Counted from the stretch's first letter, positions 1-9,129 are shown. The stretch is DNA of 64,000 nt from Paenibacillus sp. FSL H8-0537 (GCF_038051995.1 NZ_CP150290.1:6424501-6488500); one strand, 5' to 3'. A program made the numbers and translations. The notes: generated by a model from the letters alone, not told the origin.

Positions 1-2
1 TG

Positions 3-146
3 CACGGCTACCGGGAAGTCGGCATTTTGAAAGAGCATATCTTTAAATATGGACGCTTCCACGATGTTCATGTTATGGAGCTGATGAAGGAAGCCTGGGC
101 TGCAAAAAGCAAGCCAAAAAAATATGCAGACAGCTTTGAACGTTAG
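3..146 (+). CDS. GNAT-family N-acetyltransferase, C-terminal fragment (5' end outside window)
   Basis: The frame is open from the window edge and ends at TAG 144-146, giving 47 residues. It contains GYREVGILKEHIF followed by GRFHDVHVMELM, which matches the last strands of RimJ/RimL/PseH-type GNAT acetyltransferases (a glycine-rich turn, then an E/H, then a 'DV..M.L' strand). These enzymes move an acetyl group from acetyl-CoA to an amine. It lies 26 nt upstream of an acyl carrier protein gene on the same strand. Close to a flagellin glycosylation region it could be PseH-like, acetylating an amino sugar, but the fragment is too short to choose. The family call is fairly safe; the substrate is a guess. 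Confidence 0.6.
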   Translation, partial: HGYREVGILKEHIFKYGRFHDVHVMELMKEAWAAKSKPKKYADSFER

Positions 147-172
147 CAGCTGCCTGCCTTGGAGGAACGATT

Positions 173-400
173 ATGAACGGACAACTATTAAATATATTAA
201 ATGAAATGCTTGAGGAAGCTGGAAATGCACCGATCGCAACTCTTGAAGACAGTCTAAGCCTGAGAGAAGATTTACATATGGATTCCTTTATGCTAGCCGA
301 GCTGACAGTGAGAATCGAAGAGGCATTTGATGTCGACATTTTTGAGGATGGCATTGTTCTGACGATTGGTGAAGTGATTGCCAAGATCGAAGGTCAATAA
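173..400 (+). CDS. acyl carrier protein
   Basis: This 75-residue acidic protein has the typical size and helix pattern of an acyl carrier protein. The phosphopantetheine attachment site is Ser38 in HMDSFMLAEL, a variant of the usual DSL motif. A good ribosome site (GGAGG) lies 8 nt before ATG. The next gene, an AMP-forming ligase, begins 2 nt after the stop codon, so the two are almost certainly co-translated. The ligase probably charges this carrier. Its divergence from housekeeping AcpP (DSF instead of DSL) and its neighbours suggest a dedicated carrier for a special acyl or aminoacyl group, not the fatty-acid synthase carrier. Confidence 0.85.
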   Translation: MNGQLLNILNEMLEEAGNAPIATLEDSLSLREDLHMDSFMLAELTVRIEEAFDVDIFEDGIVLTIGEVIAKIEGQ

Positions 401-401
401 A

Positions 402-1649
402 ATGGAGCCGATTTTTTTGTCCGATGACGGCAAGCCATATACCTACGCCCGACTGCTAGGTGATCTGCAGGCCTTACAAACCTACTCCCCATTCGTTTAT
501 GTGAAAAATAACGAGCCATACGCTATTTTTCTGGCGATTGTGCACAGTCTCGTCCATCAGCATGCCATAGAGGTGCTGGACGGAGATTTTTCACAGCAGG
601 AGCTAACCGCTTTGGGTATAGATGCTGCGGCTCTAGCCGTGGAATACCCTGTTAAGAGGCCGCTCGATATCAAAAATGTGTCTGAATTACTTATGTTAAT
701 TAGGCAAAACAAGGACTGGTCAGCAGCTCTGCTGACCTCCGGCACAACGGGCAGGCCAAAGAAGGTCATTCATACGCTGGAGACGCTAACGCGGACGGTT
801 AAAATAAATGATCGCTTTCGCGACCATGTTTGGGCTTTTGCCTATAACCCAACTCATATGGCCGGCTTACAGGTTTTTTTCCAAGCGTTATTTAACCAAA
901 ATACAATTGTTTATGCCTTTGACGGCAGACAAAGACAGCTTGGCGAACATATTCGGCGATATGCCATTACTCATATTTCGGCAACTGCAACCTTCTATCG
1001 CAATGTGATACCTCATTTGCGCGGAGATGTTTACCCAAGCGTTAAGGCGGTTACTTTTGGCGGTGAGAAATACGATCCCCATTTGGAAGGCTCTATCGCC
1101 ACTCTTTTTCCAAAAGCTAAAATCCGTAATATTTATGCATCTACTGAGGCTGGAAGCTTATTTACAGCTAACGGGGATATTTTTGAAATAGGTGAAGAGA
1201 TGGAGAAGCTCGTCCGCTTCACAGAAGCGAATGAACTAATGATTCACCGTTCCTTGCTTGGTGGCTCAGATACCTTTTCCTTGGATGGAGAATGGTACCG
1301 TACAGGGGATATTGTCGAGCTTGAAGGAGATGGCCGTTTCCGGTTTGTGTCGAGGGAGACTGAACTTATTAATATTGGTGGTTATAAAGTTAATCCTTCT
1401 GAGGTAGAGAATACCTTAATACAGGTACCCGGCGTACTGAATCTACTTGTTAAAGCTAAGGCCAATAGTGTAACGGGCCAGATTCTTGTGATGGATGTCG
1501 TCAAAGACACCGGCTATGAAGATGCTGCTTTAAAAAAAGCGATTAAACAATATGCGACCGAGCAGCTGCAGGAGTGGAAGGTTCCCCGAATTATTAAATT
1601 TGTGGACGACATTCCTGGTTCGCGGACAGGAAAGAAGGTTAGAGCATGA
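402..1649 (+). CDS. AMP-forming acyl/aryl ligase (ANL superfamily)
   Basis: This 415-residue adenylate-forming enzyme would activate a carboxylic acid with ATP and pass it to a thiol, probably the adjacent carrier protein. Visible motifs are the P-loop LLTSGTTGRPKK (about residues 110-121), a Y-A-S-T-E-A segment, the WYRTGD motif, the hinge/core INIGGYKVNPSEVE and a C-terminal TGK with the catalytic lysine. The protein is shorter than the usual 500 or more residues, mainly at the N terminus. ATG 402 is chosen; an in-frame TTG at 378 would overlap the carrier gene. The stop overlaps the next start by 4 nt (ATGA). The substrate cannot be read from sequence. Confidence 0.85.
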   Translation: MEPIFLSDDGKPYTYARLLGDLQALQTYSPFVYVKNNEPYAIFLAIVHSLVHQHAIEVLDGDFSQQELTALGIDAAALAVEYPVKRPLDIKNVSELLMLIRQNKDWSAALLTSGTTGRPKKVIHTLETLTRTVKINDRFRDHVWAFAYNPTHMAGLQVFFQALFNQNTIVYAFDGRQRQLGEHIRRYAITHISATATFYRNVIPHLRGDVYPSVKAVTFGGEKYDPHLEGSIATLFPKAKIRNIYASTEAGSLFTANGDIFEIGEEMEKLVRFTEANELMIHRSLLGGSDTFSLDGEWYRTGDIVELEGDGRFRFVSRETELINIGGYKVNPSEVENTLIQVPGVLNLLVKAKANSVTGQILVMDVVKDTGYEDAALKKAIKQYATEQLQEWKVPRIIKFVDDIPGSRTGKKVRA

Positions 1650-2371
1650 AGTGGATTATAGTGACTGGTCACTCAACCGGCCTCGGCAAAGAAATCGCCA
1701 CTCAAATTTTATCAGAGACGGACTACGGCGTAATTGGAATCAGCCGCTCCGGGGAAGCTTCAGTTCAAGACCTTATAGAGAAGTATCCGGAGAGATTGAA
1801 AGCTATTTCCTTCGACCTGTCGAACAGCTCGGATATTAAAGCGTTATATTTGCAGCAAATTCGCAAAATTGGTCCTGTCTACGGGCTTGTCAACAATTCG
1901 GCCGCTGCATATGACGATATTATTACCAATATGAATATGGAACGGCTAGAGCAAATGTTTCAAGTCAATGTGTTTGCAGCTATGCATTTAACCAAATATG
2001 CGATTCGCGATATGATTTTGAATAAAATCCAGGGCAACATCGTTCATATTTCATCCATCAGCGCCCATACAGGCTACAAGGGGTTAAGCATGTACGCAGC
2101 CACTAAGGGGGCGATGGAGGCATTCTCCAAAAACACCGCCCGTGAATGGGGCAGCAAAGGAATACGCTCGAACTGCGTTGTCCCCGGCTTCATGGAAACG
2201 GCAATGAGCGCTACGCTCACCCCAGAACAAAAGGAACGTATATACAATAGGAACTCCTTGAAGAAAGAAACAGAGCTGGAAAGTGTGGCTAGTACGGTGC
2301 TGTATCTGCTGTCAGAGAAAGCACGATCCATTACGGGAACGGTTATTCATGTGGATAATGGGACGATATAG
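1646..2371 (+). CDS. short-chain dehydrogenase/reductase, FabG-like
   Basis: The 241-residue protein is a classical SDR. It has the cofactor motif TGHSTGLG (residues 7-14), NNSAA (85-89) in place of NNAG, active-site serines near 137-138 (HISSIS), and the catalytic YAATK with Tyr150 and Lys154. Its family reduces 3-ketoacyl groups or sugar ketones with NADPH. ATGA overlap with the ligase and the nearby carrier suggest it acts on a carrier-bound acyl chain, for example making a 3-hydroxyacyl group. It is the last gene of the plus-strand cassette, and a strong terminator follows within 31 nt. Confidence 0.82.
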   Translation: MKWIIVTGHSTGLGKEIATQILSETDYGVIGISRSGEASVQDLIEKYPERLKAISFDLSNSSDIKALYLQQIRKIGPVYGLVNNSAAAYDDIITNMNMERLEQMFQVNVFAAMHLTKYAIRDMILNKIQGNIVHISSISAHTGYKGLSMYAATKGAMEAFSKNTAREWGSKGIRSNCVVPGFMETAMSATLTPEQKERIYNRNSLKKETELESVASTVLYLLSEKARSITGTVIHVDNGTI

Positions 2372-2401
2372 AGTTCGGACCCTTCTGCTAATAGATATTA
2401 A

Positions 2402-2453
2402 GAAAAAAGAACATACCGCCCCTTACTTTAGGAGCAAAGTATGTTCTTTTTTC
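2402..2453. terminator. bidirectional intrinsic terminator between convergent operons
   Basis: A perfect 15-bp inverted repeat pairs 2402-2416 with 2439-2453. Each arm carries an A6/T6 run, so it yields a U-tract on both strands. The 22-nt loop has a weak inner stem (GCCCCT with AGGAGC). It lies between the stop codons of the plus-strand reductase and the minus-strand glycan operon and should stop both. Confidence 0.85.
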
Positions 2454-2465
2454 TTTAAGTCGAAC

Positions 2466-3767
2466 TCAATTATAAAAACTATATATCAGCATATTCTTCT
2501 CTTCATTAAATCCTTTGCCAAGCAATTGTTTCTTTATTTCGGCCGAAGCGTACGATGCGATTATAATAAAATCTGAATGCTCAAGCACATCTGGTTTAAA
2601 AATAGTAATCCCTTGGATAGCTAATCCCCATTTGTTTGGGTCATTATCTATAAATCCTATTGGAGTAATATTTTGTTCCATTAATAGATTCAGAACGTTC
2701 TCACCGTATTTCCCGCTACCGAATATATAAATGCTACTAGTTCCCAAGTTTTTAATTTGTTCTATTTGAAGTCGTATTTCGGCATCCACTGCTTGTTTTC
2801 TTAATCTCTCTTCGGGTATTCCAAAATACTCCCCAATATATTTAACAAATTCCTCTCCGACTGGAATAGATTCAAAATCACCTTTTCCACTTGATATATC
2901 TTCAAATAAGTGCGCTATAGCATATTTTTTCTCAGACGGGCAATGCCAGACTGTCAGTTCCAAATCATTATAGGATACATCTCGTCTTACAGCCGAAAGA
3001 GTCCACATTCTCCTTATAAAAGGAGCTGCTTCGCTTCCTTCGTAACCCAGCTTATAATACAAGAAACTAAGCATATGGGCTTCTTCATTAAACTTTAGCA
3101 GACCTTGATTGAAGCGATTTAAGCTCTCCGACCAAGCTTGATCGACCTCTTCATTTAATTTGCTAATATAACTTACAGTAGCTCCAAACCACTCTCCACC
3201 CGCATAGGACGGCGGTTCTGGAATAGTCCTTTGAAGCAACGCCTCATAGATCTCTTTCATTTCATTTCGTGATAACCCATGAATATCCTCTGTCTCTGTG
3301 AACGGCATATTATAGGCCATAATTTGCTTTTCTGCGATTACATTCATTATGGTGTCTGCTTTGCGTACCCATACGCAATCAGAATCCAAGATAACAAAAC
3401 AATCCTCTGGATTATAATTTGAACCTATGTATTTTAAGATGTCAAAAATGTAAAACTGGTTTCGCCAGCTTGAGAAATACCCTTCAGGGGTTTGATAGGT
3501 TAATGGCAAATGTACAACATCAACCTTTAATTTGGCGAGCTCCTCTTTAATAGAAAAACCATTAACATCCGGAATATCTACACTATTCGTAAATAAAACA
3601 TGATTCATTTCTGGATTATTCTTAACACTAGAACAAAAATAAACATACACACAGCGCCAGTAAACCTCTTGAAAGGATTTATCGGCTGAGTTGTTTCCCA
3701 CTTGTGTGTAGCTGCTTTCCTCATCTTTGGAATCTAAATAAATCCATGTACATATATATTGGCTCAA
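2466..3767 (-). CDS. GT-A-like glycosyltransferase with C-terminal Rossmann-like module
   Basis: This 433-residue protein starts with TTG, placed 7-8 nt after GGGGGA. Residues about 1-330 look like a nucleotide-sugar transferase of GT-A type: a FVILDSDCVWV strand supplies the DxD-like metal site, and a later GGEWFGA segment fits an acceptor loop. I cannot assign it to a named family. Residues about 343-433 form a separate module starting IYIFGSGKYGENVL and GFIDNDPNKWG, also found in three other proteins of this run. It is the last gene of the operon, 14 nt after a GT2 gene. The likely role is adding a sugar in assembly of the glycan encoded here; donor and acceptor are unknown. Confidence 0.6.
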   Translation of the reverse strand: MSQYICTWIYLDSKDEESSYTQVGNNSADKSFQEVYWRCVYVYFCSSVKNNPEMNHVLFTNSVDIPDVNGFSIKEELAKLKVDVVHLPLTYQTPEGYFSSWRNQFYIFDILKYIGSNYNPEDCFVILDSDCVWVRKADTIMNVIAEKQIMAYNMPFTETEDIHGLSRNEMKEIYEALLQRTIPEPPSYAGGEWFGATVSYISKLNEEVDQAWSESLNRFNQGLLKFNEEAHMLSFLYYKLGYEGSEAAPFIRRMWTLSAVRRDVSYNDLELTVWHCPSEKKYAIAHLFEDISSGKGDFESIPVGEEFVKYIGEYFGIPEERLRKQAVDAEIRLQIEQIKNLGTSSIYIFGSGKYGENVLNLLMEQNITPIGFIDNDPNKWGLAIQGITIFKPDVLEHSDFIIIASYASAEIKKQLLGKGFNEEKNMLIYSFYN

Positions 3768-3781
3768 CTGGATTCCCCCGA

Positions 3782-4948
3782 TTATGCTTCGTTACTAGAC
3801 TGTATAAGTCGGAAATAACTATTAAATACGGCATCCTCATCCGATAAAAAATGAATCATTTTTAAAGAGCTGATCTCTCCCTGCTTCAATGCCTCTATGT
3901 TCTTATCTATTAATAAATAGTAAGGCTGCTTTTGTTTGGCTGAGGCAGCGAGCTGCAAGGCATAAGGAATATCACCTTTATATTGAGCAGTAATCATTGC
4001 ATAATTGTGTATGGTATGAAAGCGTTCAGGATCAGTGAGATAGGCTCGCTCCAAATAGTTATAGGCTGATTCAATATTATTTTGCATATGTTTCAGAAGG
4101 CCTAAATAAAAAAATGTCTCCGTGTTACCGCCCGCTTCCTCGGACCGGACCAACCAATGTTGCGCTTGAGTAAAGTTCTTATCAAAATAATAATTCTTTA
4201 TCGCAAAAGTAGTATAAATATCACTAGGCGCCTGTCCTTTTGCTAGCCACACATTTTCTAAGTTATTCATGTCATATCGACTCTGAATCCGAACTACATC
4301 TTGAATCATTCTCATCGATTGCCCTGAGGTATTGTTCGAATGAATTCTATATTGGGTTAACGTTTGATCGATATAAGCAAAACGATATCCGCGCTCGGCA
4401 AATTGCAAACTGATGTCATAGTCTGAACAAATAACTTCCCTGTTTAATCGCAACCATGGTTCATTACGAAAAGAAAGGCCGGTTCCGGTGAAAAAACCTC
4501 TTCGAAACAATTGCATAAAGAAATTATTTGAATCTAAATATTCAGGGAGCCTGAGTGGATGTTTAAAGCTTTCGCCTCTTGCATTAATGAGCTCCATTTG
4601 GGAATATACCATACCAATACGCTCTTCCCCAAAAGCCCTTGCAGTCAGTTCTACACGCTGTGGGAGTGCCACATCATCGGCGTCTAGAAAACAAATAATG
4701 TCACCAGTTACAAGTGGAAATGCTGTACGATAAGCAGCAGTAATTCCCTCATTTTGAGGTTTGTAAATCACTTTCATCTTATCGTTATTTTTCTCGTACC
4801 TTCTTAATAGCTCAGTCGAATCATCACTGCTTCCATCATCGACAAAAATACATTCCATATCCGCATATGTCTGATTCAATAAACTTTGTATACATTCCTC
4901 CAAATATTTATCGTTATTGTATACAGGAGTAATTGTACTAATGCGCAT
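3782..4948 (-). CDS. family 2 glycosyltransferase with TPR-like C-terminal half
   Basis: The 388-residue protein opens with the canonical GT2 start ISTITPVYNNDKYLEECIQS, then FVDDGSSDDS and CFLDADD, which bind the nucleotide sugar and metal. The C-terminal half (about 230-388) reads as tetratricopeptide-like helical pairs, e.g. TFFYLGLLKHMQNNIESAYN. Such repeats are common in GT2 enzymes that act on proteins or in complexes. RBS GGAGGAG precedes ATG. It lies between the GT-A-like gene and the WbsX-like gene. The fold is confident and the sugar is unknown; the TPR half may bind a protein such as flagellin or another enzyme of the run. Confidence 0.82.
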   Translation of the reverse strand: MRISTITPVYNNDKYLEECIQSLLNQTYADMECIFVDDGSSDDSTELLRRYEKNNDKMKVIYKPQNEGITAAYRTAFPLVTGDIICFLDADDVALPQRVELTARAFGEERIGMVYSQMELINARGESFKHPLRLPEYLDSNNFFMQLFRRGFFTGTGLSFRNEPWLRLNREVICSDYDISLQFAERGYRFAYIDQTLTQYRIHSNNTSGQSMRMIQDVVRIQSRYDMNNLENVWLAKGQAPSDIYTTFAIKNYYFDKNFTQAQHWLVRSEEAGGNTETFFYLGLLKHMQNNIESAYNYLERAYLTDPERFHTIHNYAMITAQYKGDIPYALQLAASAKQKQPYYLLIDKNIEALKQGEISSLKMIHFLSDEDAVFNSYFRLIQSSNEA

Positions 4949-4981
4949 AAAAGAATCTCCTCCGCCGCTGCAGCAGGTATT

Positions 4982-6988
4982 TTAATTATCGTGCAGATTA
5001 ATAGATAAATGATTAATAATCAATACATACTGGAAGCCTGTTTTGTACTTTCTATATTCTCGCTCAACTCTATATACGTTAGATTTACTCTGAGTAAAGT
5101 AAGCATGTAGAACATTGGAGGCGTTTTGATCTTTTGCTAAAATAATCAGGTTAGAAGCGCATGCGGTAAGCTGTTCTAGAATAGACAACACTGCTATTTC
5201 ATCCATATTTGAGCGCTGAAGTGAAACCAGGGCATAGTCATAGCCATTATCATCGTGCATTTTGTTTAAGCTGCTTTGCATGCTAGCCGTTGTATTCGTG
5301 AATATTAGCTCTAAAAACGGGATGTTATCTTGGATGGCATTAAGATTCAAAATTTGAACATGCTTGTGGCTAACCCAATTAGACAAAGGTATTCCTGCTG
5401 CGCCCAATTCCTCACCCAGAATCTCAATCAACATTCTCTCTTCTGGTAAAGCCCCACACTTCTGGCAGCGTTGAATGGTATCCATTGAAAACTTACCGAA
5501 CCCACAAATATTGCAAAAGCAATCGTTTTCAAACATAATAAAAGGCTGGCCTTTAGCAGAGTATCTTCTAATGGTTGATTGATTGATATTTATGGCGTAA
5601 TCCTTATTTCTCAACAAGCCAATTGCCATTAAATCATTTTCTATTTCTTCATGGAACATAGACGCAATACAAACGAAAGGTTCCACATTTTGCTGTGCAA
5701 CGCTTAAAGTAGATTTTGAATGAACCGTAACACCATTAATTAATGTACCGACTTTAGAAGCGTTATTATCAATAAACCCTTCTACCTTAATACTCGATGC
5801 ACTTAGCAGCTCCAGTGTCTTTAACCCTGCTGCCCCGGTTCCCCAGATATAAATCGGTCTTAAAACATTTACAGACAAATTAACGCTGTGCTTAAGGGAC
5901 TCGGTAGACTCAGCTTCCTCCCCCATCTCAAGCCTATCTGGCGCACTACCATCACGGGCTTCTTTTGTTGCTTCCAGAAATAAATGGCCATTTTTAAGAT
6001 CCGGCTCCAAATGGCAGCCTTCTCCCCACTCATTCCAAGCATTAATAAATACAATTTGTTCCTCTAGTGCATATTCGTTTACACGCTCTATACTTTGTTG
6101 AAGCCAATGCTTATATAAGCTGGCATCATTATTTTGGATAATCGTTGCATTATTGCTTCTACGTGCTGTATTATCCCAGCTTGGAAATACACATGGAAAA
6201 GCAGGCAGCTTCGTTTCTGCTTCTTTCTGCAAGGCCTTTTCCACCATATCTTGATAGCTATAAACAGTTAAGCCTGGGATTGTGGAAACCGAGAGGTGTT
6301 CATTAGCCGTATCTCTGAAATCAGGAGTGAAGTCATACATCGAGTCAAAACCAGCCTGAATCATATCATCCACCGTTAAACTGGCTTTGGAGTTGTTGGC
6401 ACAGCATAAATATATATCATCAAATCCATATTTCTTAATCTCATTCCGCCAAGCTGCAACCACTTCTTGCAAATTGGTTATTTCATTCGCACGATAGACT
6501 AGGAACAGCGGCTTATTGTCGATTTTGATGTAACGTGGATCTTGAAAAGCCTCCGCCAGCCACTTTATATGCTCCTCAGGGCTATATTCTTCATACTCCT
6601 GCTTTAACAGCAGCTGTTGATCCATTCCATCCCAACGTCTTGACCAGTTCTCGTTCGCCCAACAGAGACAAAAATCCAGATTAGGCTTGCCCGATTGAAG
6701 CACTTCATTAAAGGGACGCTCTAAAATCATTTTTCCATTGAACCAATAATGATAATAGCAAAATGCATCTATGCCATAGCTCGCTGCTAGTTCGCCCTGC
6801 GCTTCTCTTGTTTCCGGCAGCCTTAAATCATAGAATCCTAAATCAGAAGGAATATGGGGCTGATAGTGGCCATTAAACGATGGCCTGGCTTTTGACACAT
6901 TCGTCCATTCTGTAAAACCATTGCCCCACCATTCATTATTTTCTTTAACAGGATGATATTGAGGTAGATAAAAAGCAATGATTTTCAT
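4982..6988 (-). CDS. WbsX-family glycosyltransferase with Rossmann-like module and Zn-ribbon tail
   Basis: This 668-residue protein has three parts. Residues 1 to about 345 match the WbsX family (Glyco_tran_WbsX), with AFYLPQYHPVKENNEWWG, GFTEW, YYHYWFNG, WANENW and INAWNEWGEG, typical of O-antigen and rhamnan-type cell-surface glycan clusters. Residues about 378-475 are the shared module (IYIWGTGAAGLKT, GFIDNN). Residues about 490-668 begin with a CNICGFGKF / RCQKCGALPEER zinc ribbon, as in a group of SAM methyltransferases, but the rest shows no clear SAM motif I. That tail may be a degenerate methyltransferase. RBS GGAGG precedes ATG. The gene is the longest of the run, 43 nt after its upstream neighbour. 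Confidence 0.72.
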   Translation of the reverse strand: MKIIAFYLPQYHPVKENNEWWGNGFTEWTNVSKARPSFNGHYQPHIPSDLGFYDLRLPETREAQGELAASYGIDAFCYYHYWFNGKMILERPFNEVLQSGKPNLDFCLCWANENWSRRWDGMDQQLLLKQEYEEYSPEEHIKWLAEAFQDPRYIKIDNKPLFLVYRANEITNLQEVVAAWRNEIKKYGFDDIYLCCANNSKASLTVDDMIQAGFDSMYDFTPDFRDTANEHLSVSTIPGLTVYSYQDMVEKALQKEAETKLPAFPCVFPSWDNTARRSNNATIIQNNDASLYKHWLQQSIERVNEYALEEQIVFINAWNEWGEGCHLEPDLKNGHLFLEATKEARDGSAPDRLEMGEEAESTESLKHSVNLSVNVLRPIYIWGTGAAGLKTLELLSASSIKVEGFIDNNASKVGTLINGVTVHSKSTLSVAQQNVEPFVCIASMFHEEIENDLMAIGLLRNKDYAININQSTIRRYSAKGQPFIMFENDCFCNICGFGKFSMDTIQRCQKCGALPEERMLIEILGEELGAAGIPLSNWVSHKHVQILNLNAIQDNIPFLELIFTNTTASMQSSLNKMHDDNGYDYALVSLQRSNMDEIAVLSILEQLTACASNLIILAKDQNASNVLHAYFTQSKSNVYRVEREYRKYKTGFQYVLIINHLSINLHDN

Positions 6989-7031
6989 AAAGCCTCCAAG
7001 TTAAAATGTAATGGCTTAAGGCAACCTTTAA

Positions 7032-8159
7032 CTAATTAATTATCCCGAAACAGTAATGAATATGCTGCTTCAAGCCCGCTTCATCCAGCTGTTTTTTGAT
7101 CTCCTTAAAATAAGAGGAACCGATAACAATATAGTCACTCTCTAGTGAGACCTGTTCAAGGGAGGATATAGGAAGCTCCTGCATAACCGTTCCCCACTTT
7201 TTCTCGTTGTTATCAAGGAAACCGCTGACCTTATATCCTAAATCATTTAAAACAGCCATCGTTTTGATTCCGGCCGTTCCTGTGCCCCAAATATATATAT
7301 TTTTCTCGGAAGAGTACTGCTGCATGGCTAGCTCCAAGTAACCCTTTTGTATCAAACCTGAATCCGAGGTAGCAGGTTGAACATTACGCCATTGTGAATC
7401 GAGCTTAGTATCCTCTAAGGAAGCATTGTCCTTAATTAGATATTGACCAAGATAATTAGAGGACTTCACGTAAGCAACAAACGATCTTTCCATCTGAGCA
7501 TACTGCCCGTATTCATCAACACTAATCCCCACTCTTGAAAGCAAGTCATTATAGTCGATTTCCATATAATCTCTAATTCGTACAACTAACTGCTGAATCG
7601 CCCGATAGAGAACATATTTCACGGGGATGTGGAAGTCAAAAACCCATTCATAATCAATAACTTGATATTGTCCATTAATCAAAAATAAATTTTCAAAGGT
7701 TAAATCAATATTCCCGACCGGAAAAACAGTACCGCTGATCGTATCACATTCTGTTCCAAAAACCTGCTTAAATTCATCTGATACGGGAGCTTTATCCACC
7801 TGTAGAACATTTAATGAGTTGAGGAAGCTTACGTATTGGTCCAAAACAGCATAAAATTCTTCAAACTTTTTATTCCGTATGTAATCTAATATCATTTCAT
7901 TTAATGTTTTTTCGGATATATATTCATAAAAAACAGCATTATTTTCTAATGTGACGGGTACCAGCTTCATCGTTTTAATAGTAGAGAAGTGAAGCTGCAG
8001 GAGCTCATAATTTTCCTGAATGCGCTGCACATGCCGAGTGGCTTTATCATTTAATGCCCGCTTGCGTACCGTTAACTGATCGAAGCGGTATCCTATTGCA
8101 GTCTCGGTCTGAAACTGCTCATTACGTTGTCTATTATATCTCGCATATTTAATGTCCAT
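7032..8159 (-). CDS. kinase-like protein with C-terminal Rossmann-like module
   Basis: The first 280 or so of 375 residues resemble a small-molecule or lipopolysaccharide kinase fold. GNIDLTFENLFL stands where kinases have HxDLxxxNxL, and VIDYEWVFDF stands for the metal-binding DFG/DxE segment. The usual catalytic His-x-Asp is altered to Asn-Ile-Asp. Residues about 287-375 are the shared module (IYIWGTGTAGIKT, GFLDNNEKKWGT). It follows a SAM methyltransferase gene by 16 nt. A methyltransferase plus kinase pair is reminiscent of WbdD, which caps O-antigen chains, but the resemblance is architectural and unproven. The kinase-like call is tentative; the module is clear. Confidence 0.45.
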   Translation of the reverse strand: MDIKYARYNRQRNEQFQTETAIGYRFDQLTVRKRALNDKATRHVQRIQENYELLQLHFSTIKTMKLVPVTLENNAVFYEYISEKTLNEMILDYIRNKKFEEFYAVLDQYVSFLNSLNVLQVDKAPVSDEFKQVFGTECDTISGTVFPVGNIDLTFENLFLINGQYQVIDYEWVFDFHIPVKYVLYRAIQQLVVRIRDYMEIDYNDLLSRVGISVDEYGQYAQMERSFVAYVKSSNYLGQYLIKDNASLEDTKLDSQWRNVQPATSDSGLIQKGYLELAMQQYSSEKNIYIWGTGTAGIKTMAVLNDLGYKVSGFLDNNEKKWGTVMQELPISSLEQVSLESDYIVIGSSYFKEIKKQLDEAGLKQHIHYCFGIIN

Positions 8160-8175
8160 ACCATCACCCGTTTTT

Positions 8176-9081
8176 TTAGAATTGACATTTTATTAGAAAT
8201 GAGTTTGAAAAAAAGTCGAACATGTCATTATCAACAATGGAATCCATAGCTAGTTTTTCATTGAAAAGCGAAATTCTCTTTCTATCATAATTAGGAGTGA
8301 CAGAATTGTACTCTCCCGCCTTCGGTAAAAATTCGTCGCTAAAAACCTCATCTGGCATTTTGTAATCCGGGACCGGATAATAGAAATCCAATTGTTTAAA
8401 CCCACATTGTCCAAGTAATTCTTTCAACTCTTTTTTAGAAAAGGTTCTAACGGAGTGATTGGTAGAATGGTAGTTTTCAATGCTATCAAAATAGATGCCG
8501 GAATGATCTTCTGCCGCTCCAGACCAATATTTAAGCCCAAACTTATTCTCAATGGCAATAAGCAGCACGCCATCTTCCTTTAAAAAGGTTTTAACTTTAT
8601 TTAAAAACTTTTCGAAAGGGTTCTCCATACCACTTAAGCCGGCATATTCAAGAACTCCAATAAGCGTTACATAATCGAACTTTTGTTCCATTTCCACATC
8701 GAACAAATCGCCTACAACAATATCAATATTCTCACGTTTCTTATGACGATTTGCTAGTATTTCAGCTCTGCGCATGGATAATTCCAATGCCGTCACCTGC
8801 GACAACTTTTCACTGAACAAGCCTGTTATTGCTCCGCAGCCTGCTCCGATTTCAAGAAGCGTTCCATTCTCAGAAAAGTTATACCACTCCAGAAGGTTTC
8901 TTCTAATGGGAGAGAAATGATACAATATCGGCCAACGATTATCTTTTTGCAATAGAAGATCAATATCCTCATCGTTTCTGACTATATTCAGAATCTCATC
9001 CTCAATACTTCCATCCGAGTAGGTATCTGAACCTTTGTAAAATGTATCATCAATATGAATATGGCCTATTTTTTTAGACAT
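8176..9081 (-). CDS. class I SAM-dependent methyltransferase
   Basis: This 301-residue protein has motif I as LLEIGAGCGAITGLF, the acidic residue after strand 2 (VTALELS), and motif IV-like FDYVTLIGVLEYAG. The family moves a methyl group from S-adenosylmethionine. The C-terminal half includes NKFGLKYWSGA, NYHSTNHSVRTF and YYPVPDYKMP. The gene sits just upstream of the kinase-like gene with a 16-nt gap, so they are probably translated together. The target may be a sugar hydroxyl or the phosphonate of the glycan. The fold is certain; the substrate is unknown. Confidence 0.75.
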   Translation of the reverse strand: MSKKIGHIHIDDTFYKGSDTYSDGSIEDEILNIVRNDEDIDLLLQKDNRWPILYHFSPIRRNLLEWYNFSENGTLLEIGAGCGAITGLFSEKLSQVTALELSMRRAEILANRHKKRENIDIVVGDLFDVEMEQKFDYVTLIGVLEYAGLSGMENPFEKFLNKVKTFLKEDGVLLIAIENKFGLKYWSGAAEDHSGIYFDSIENYHSTNHSVRTFSKKELKELLGQCGFKQLDFYYPVPDYKMPDEVFSDEFLPKAGEYNSVTPNYDRKRISLFNEKLAMDSIVDNDMFDFFSNSFLIKCQF

Positions 9082-9129
9082 TCATAATATTCCCCTTAAA
9101 ATAAAGTTGTCTAGGTTGACTTACCGCTA

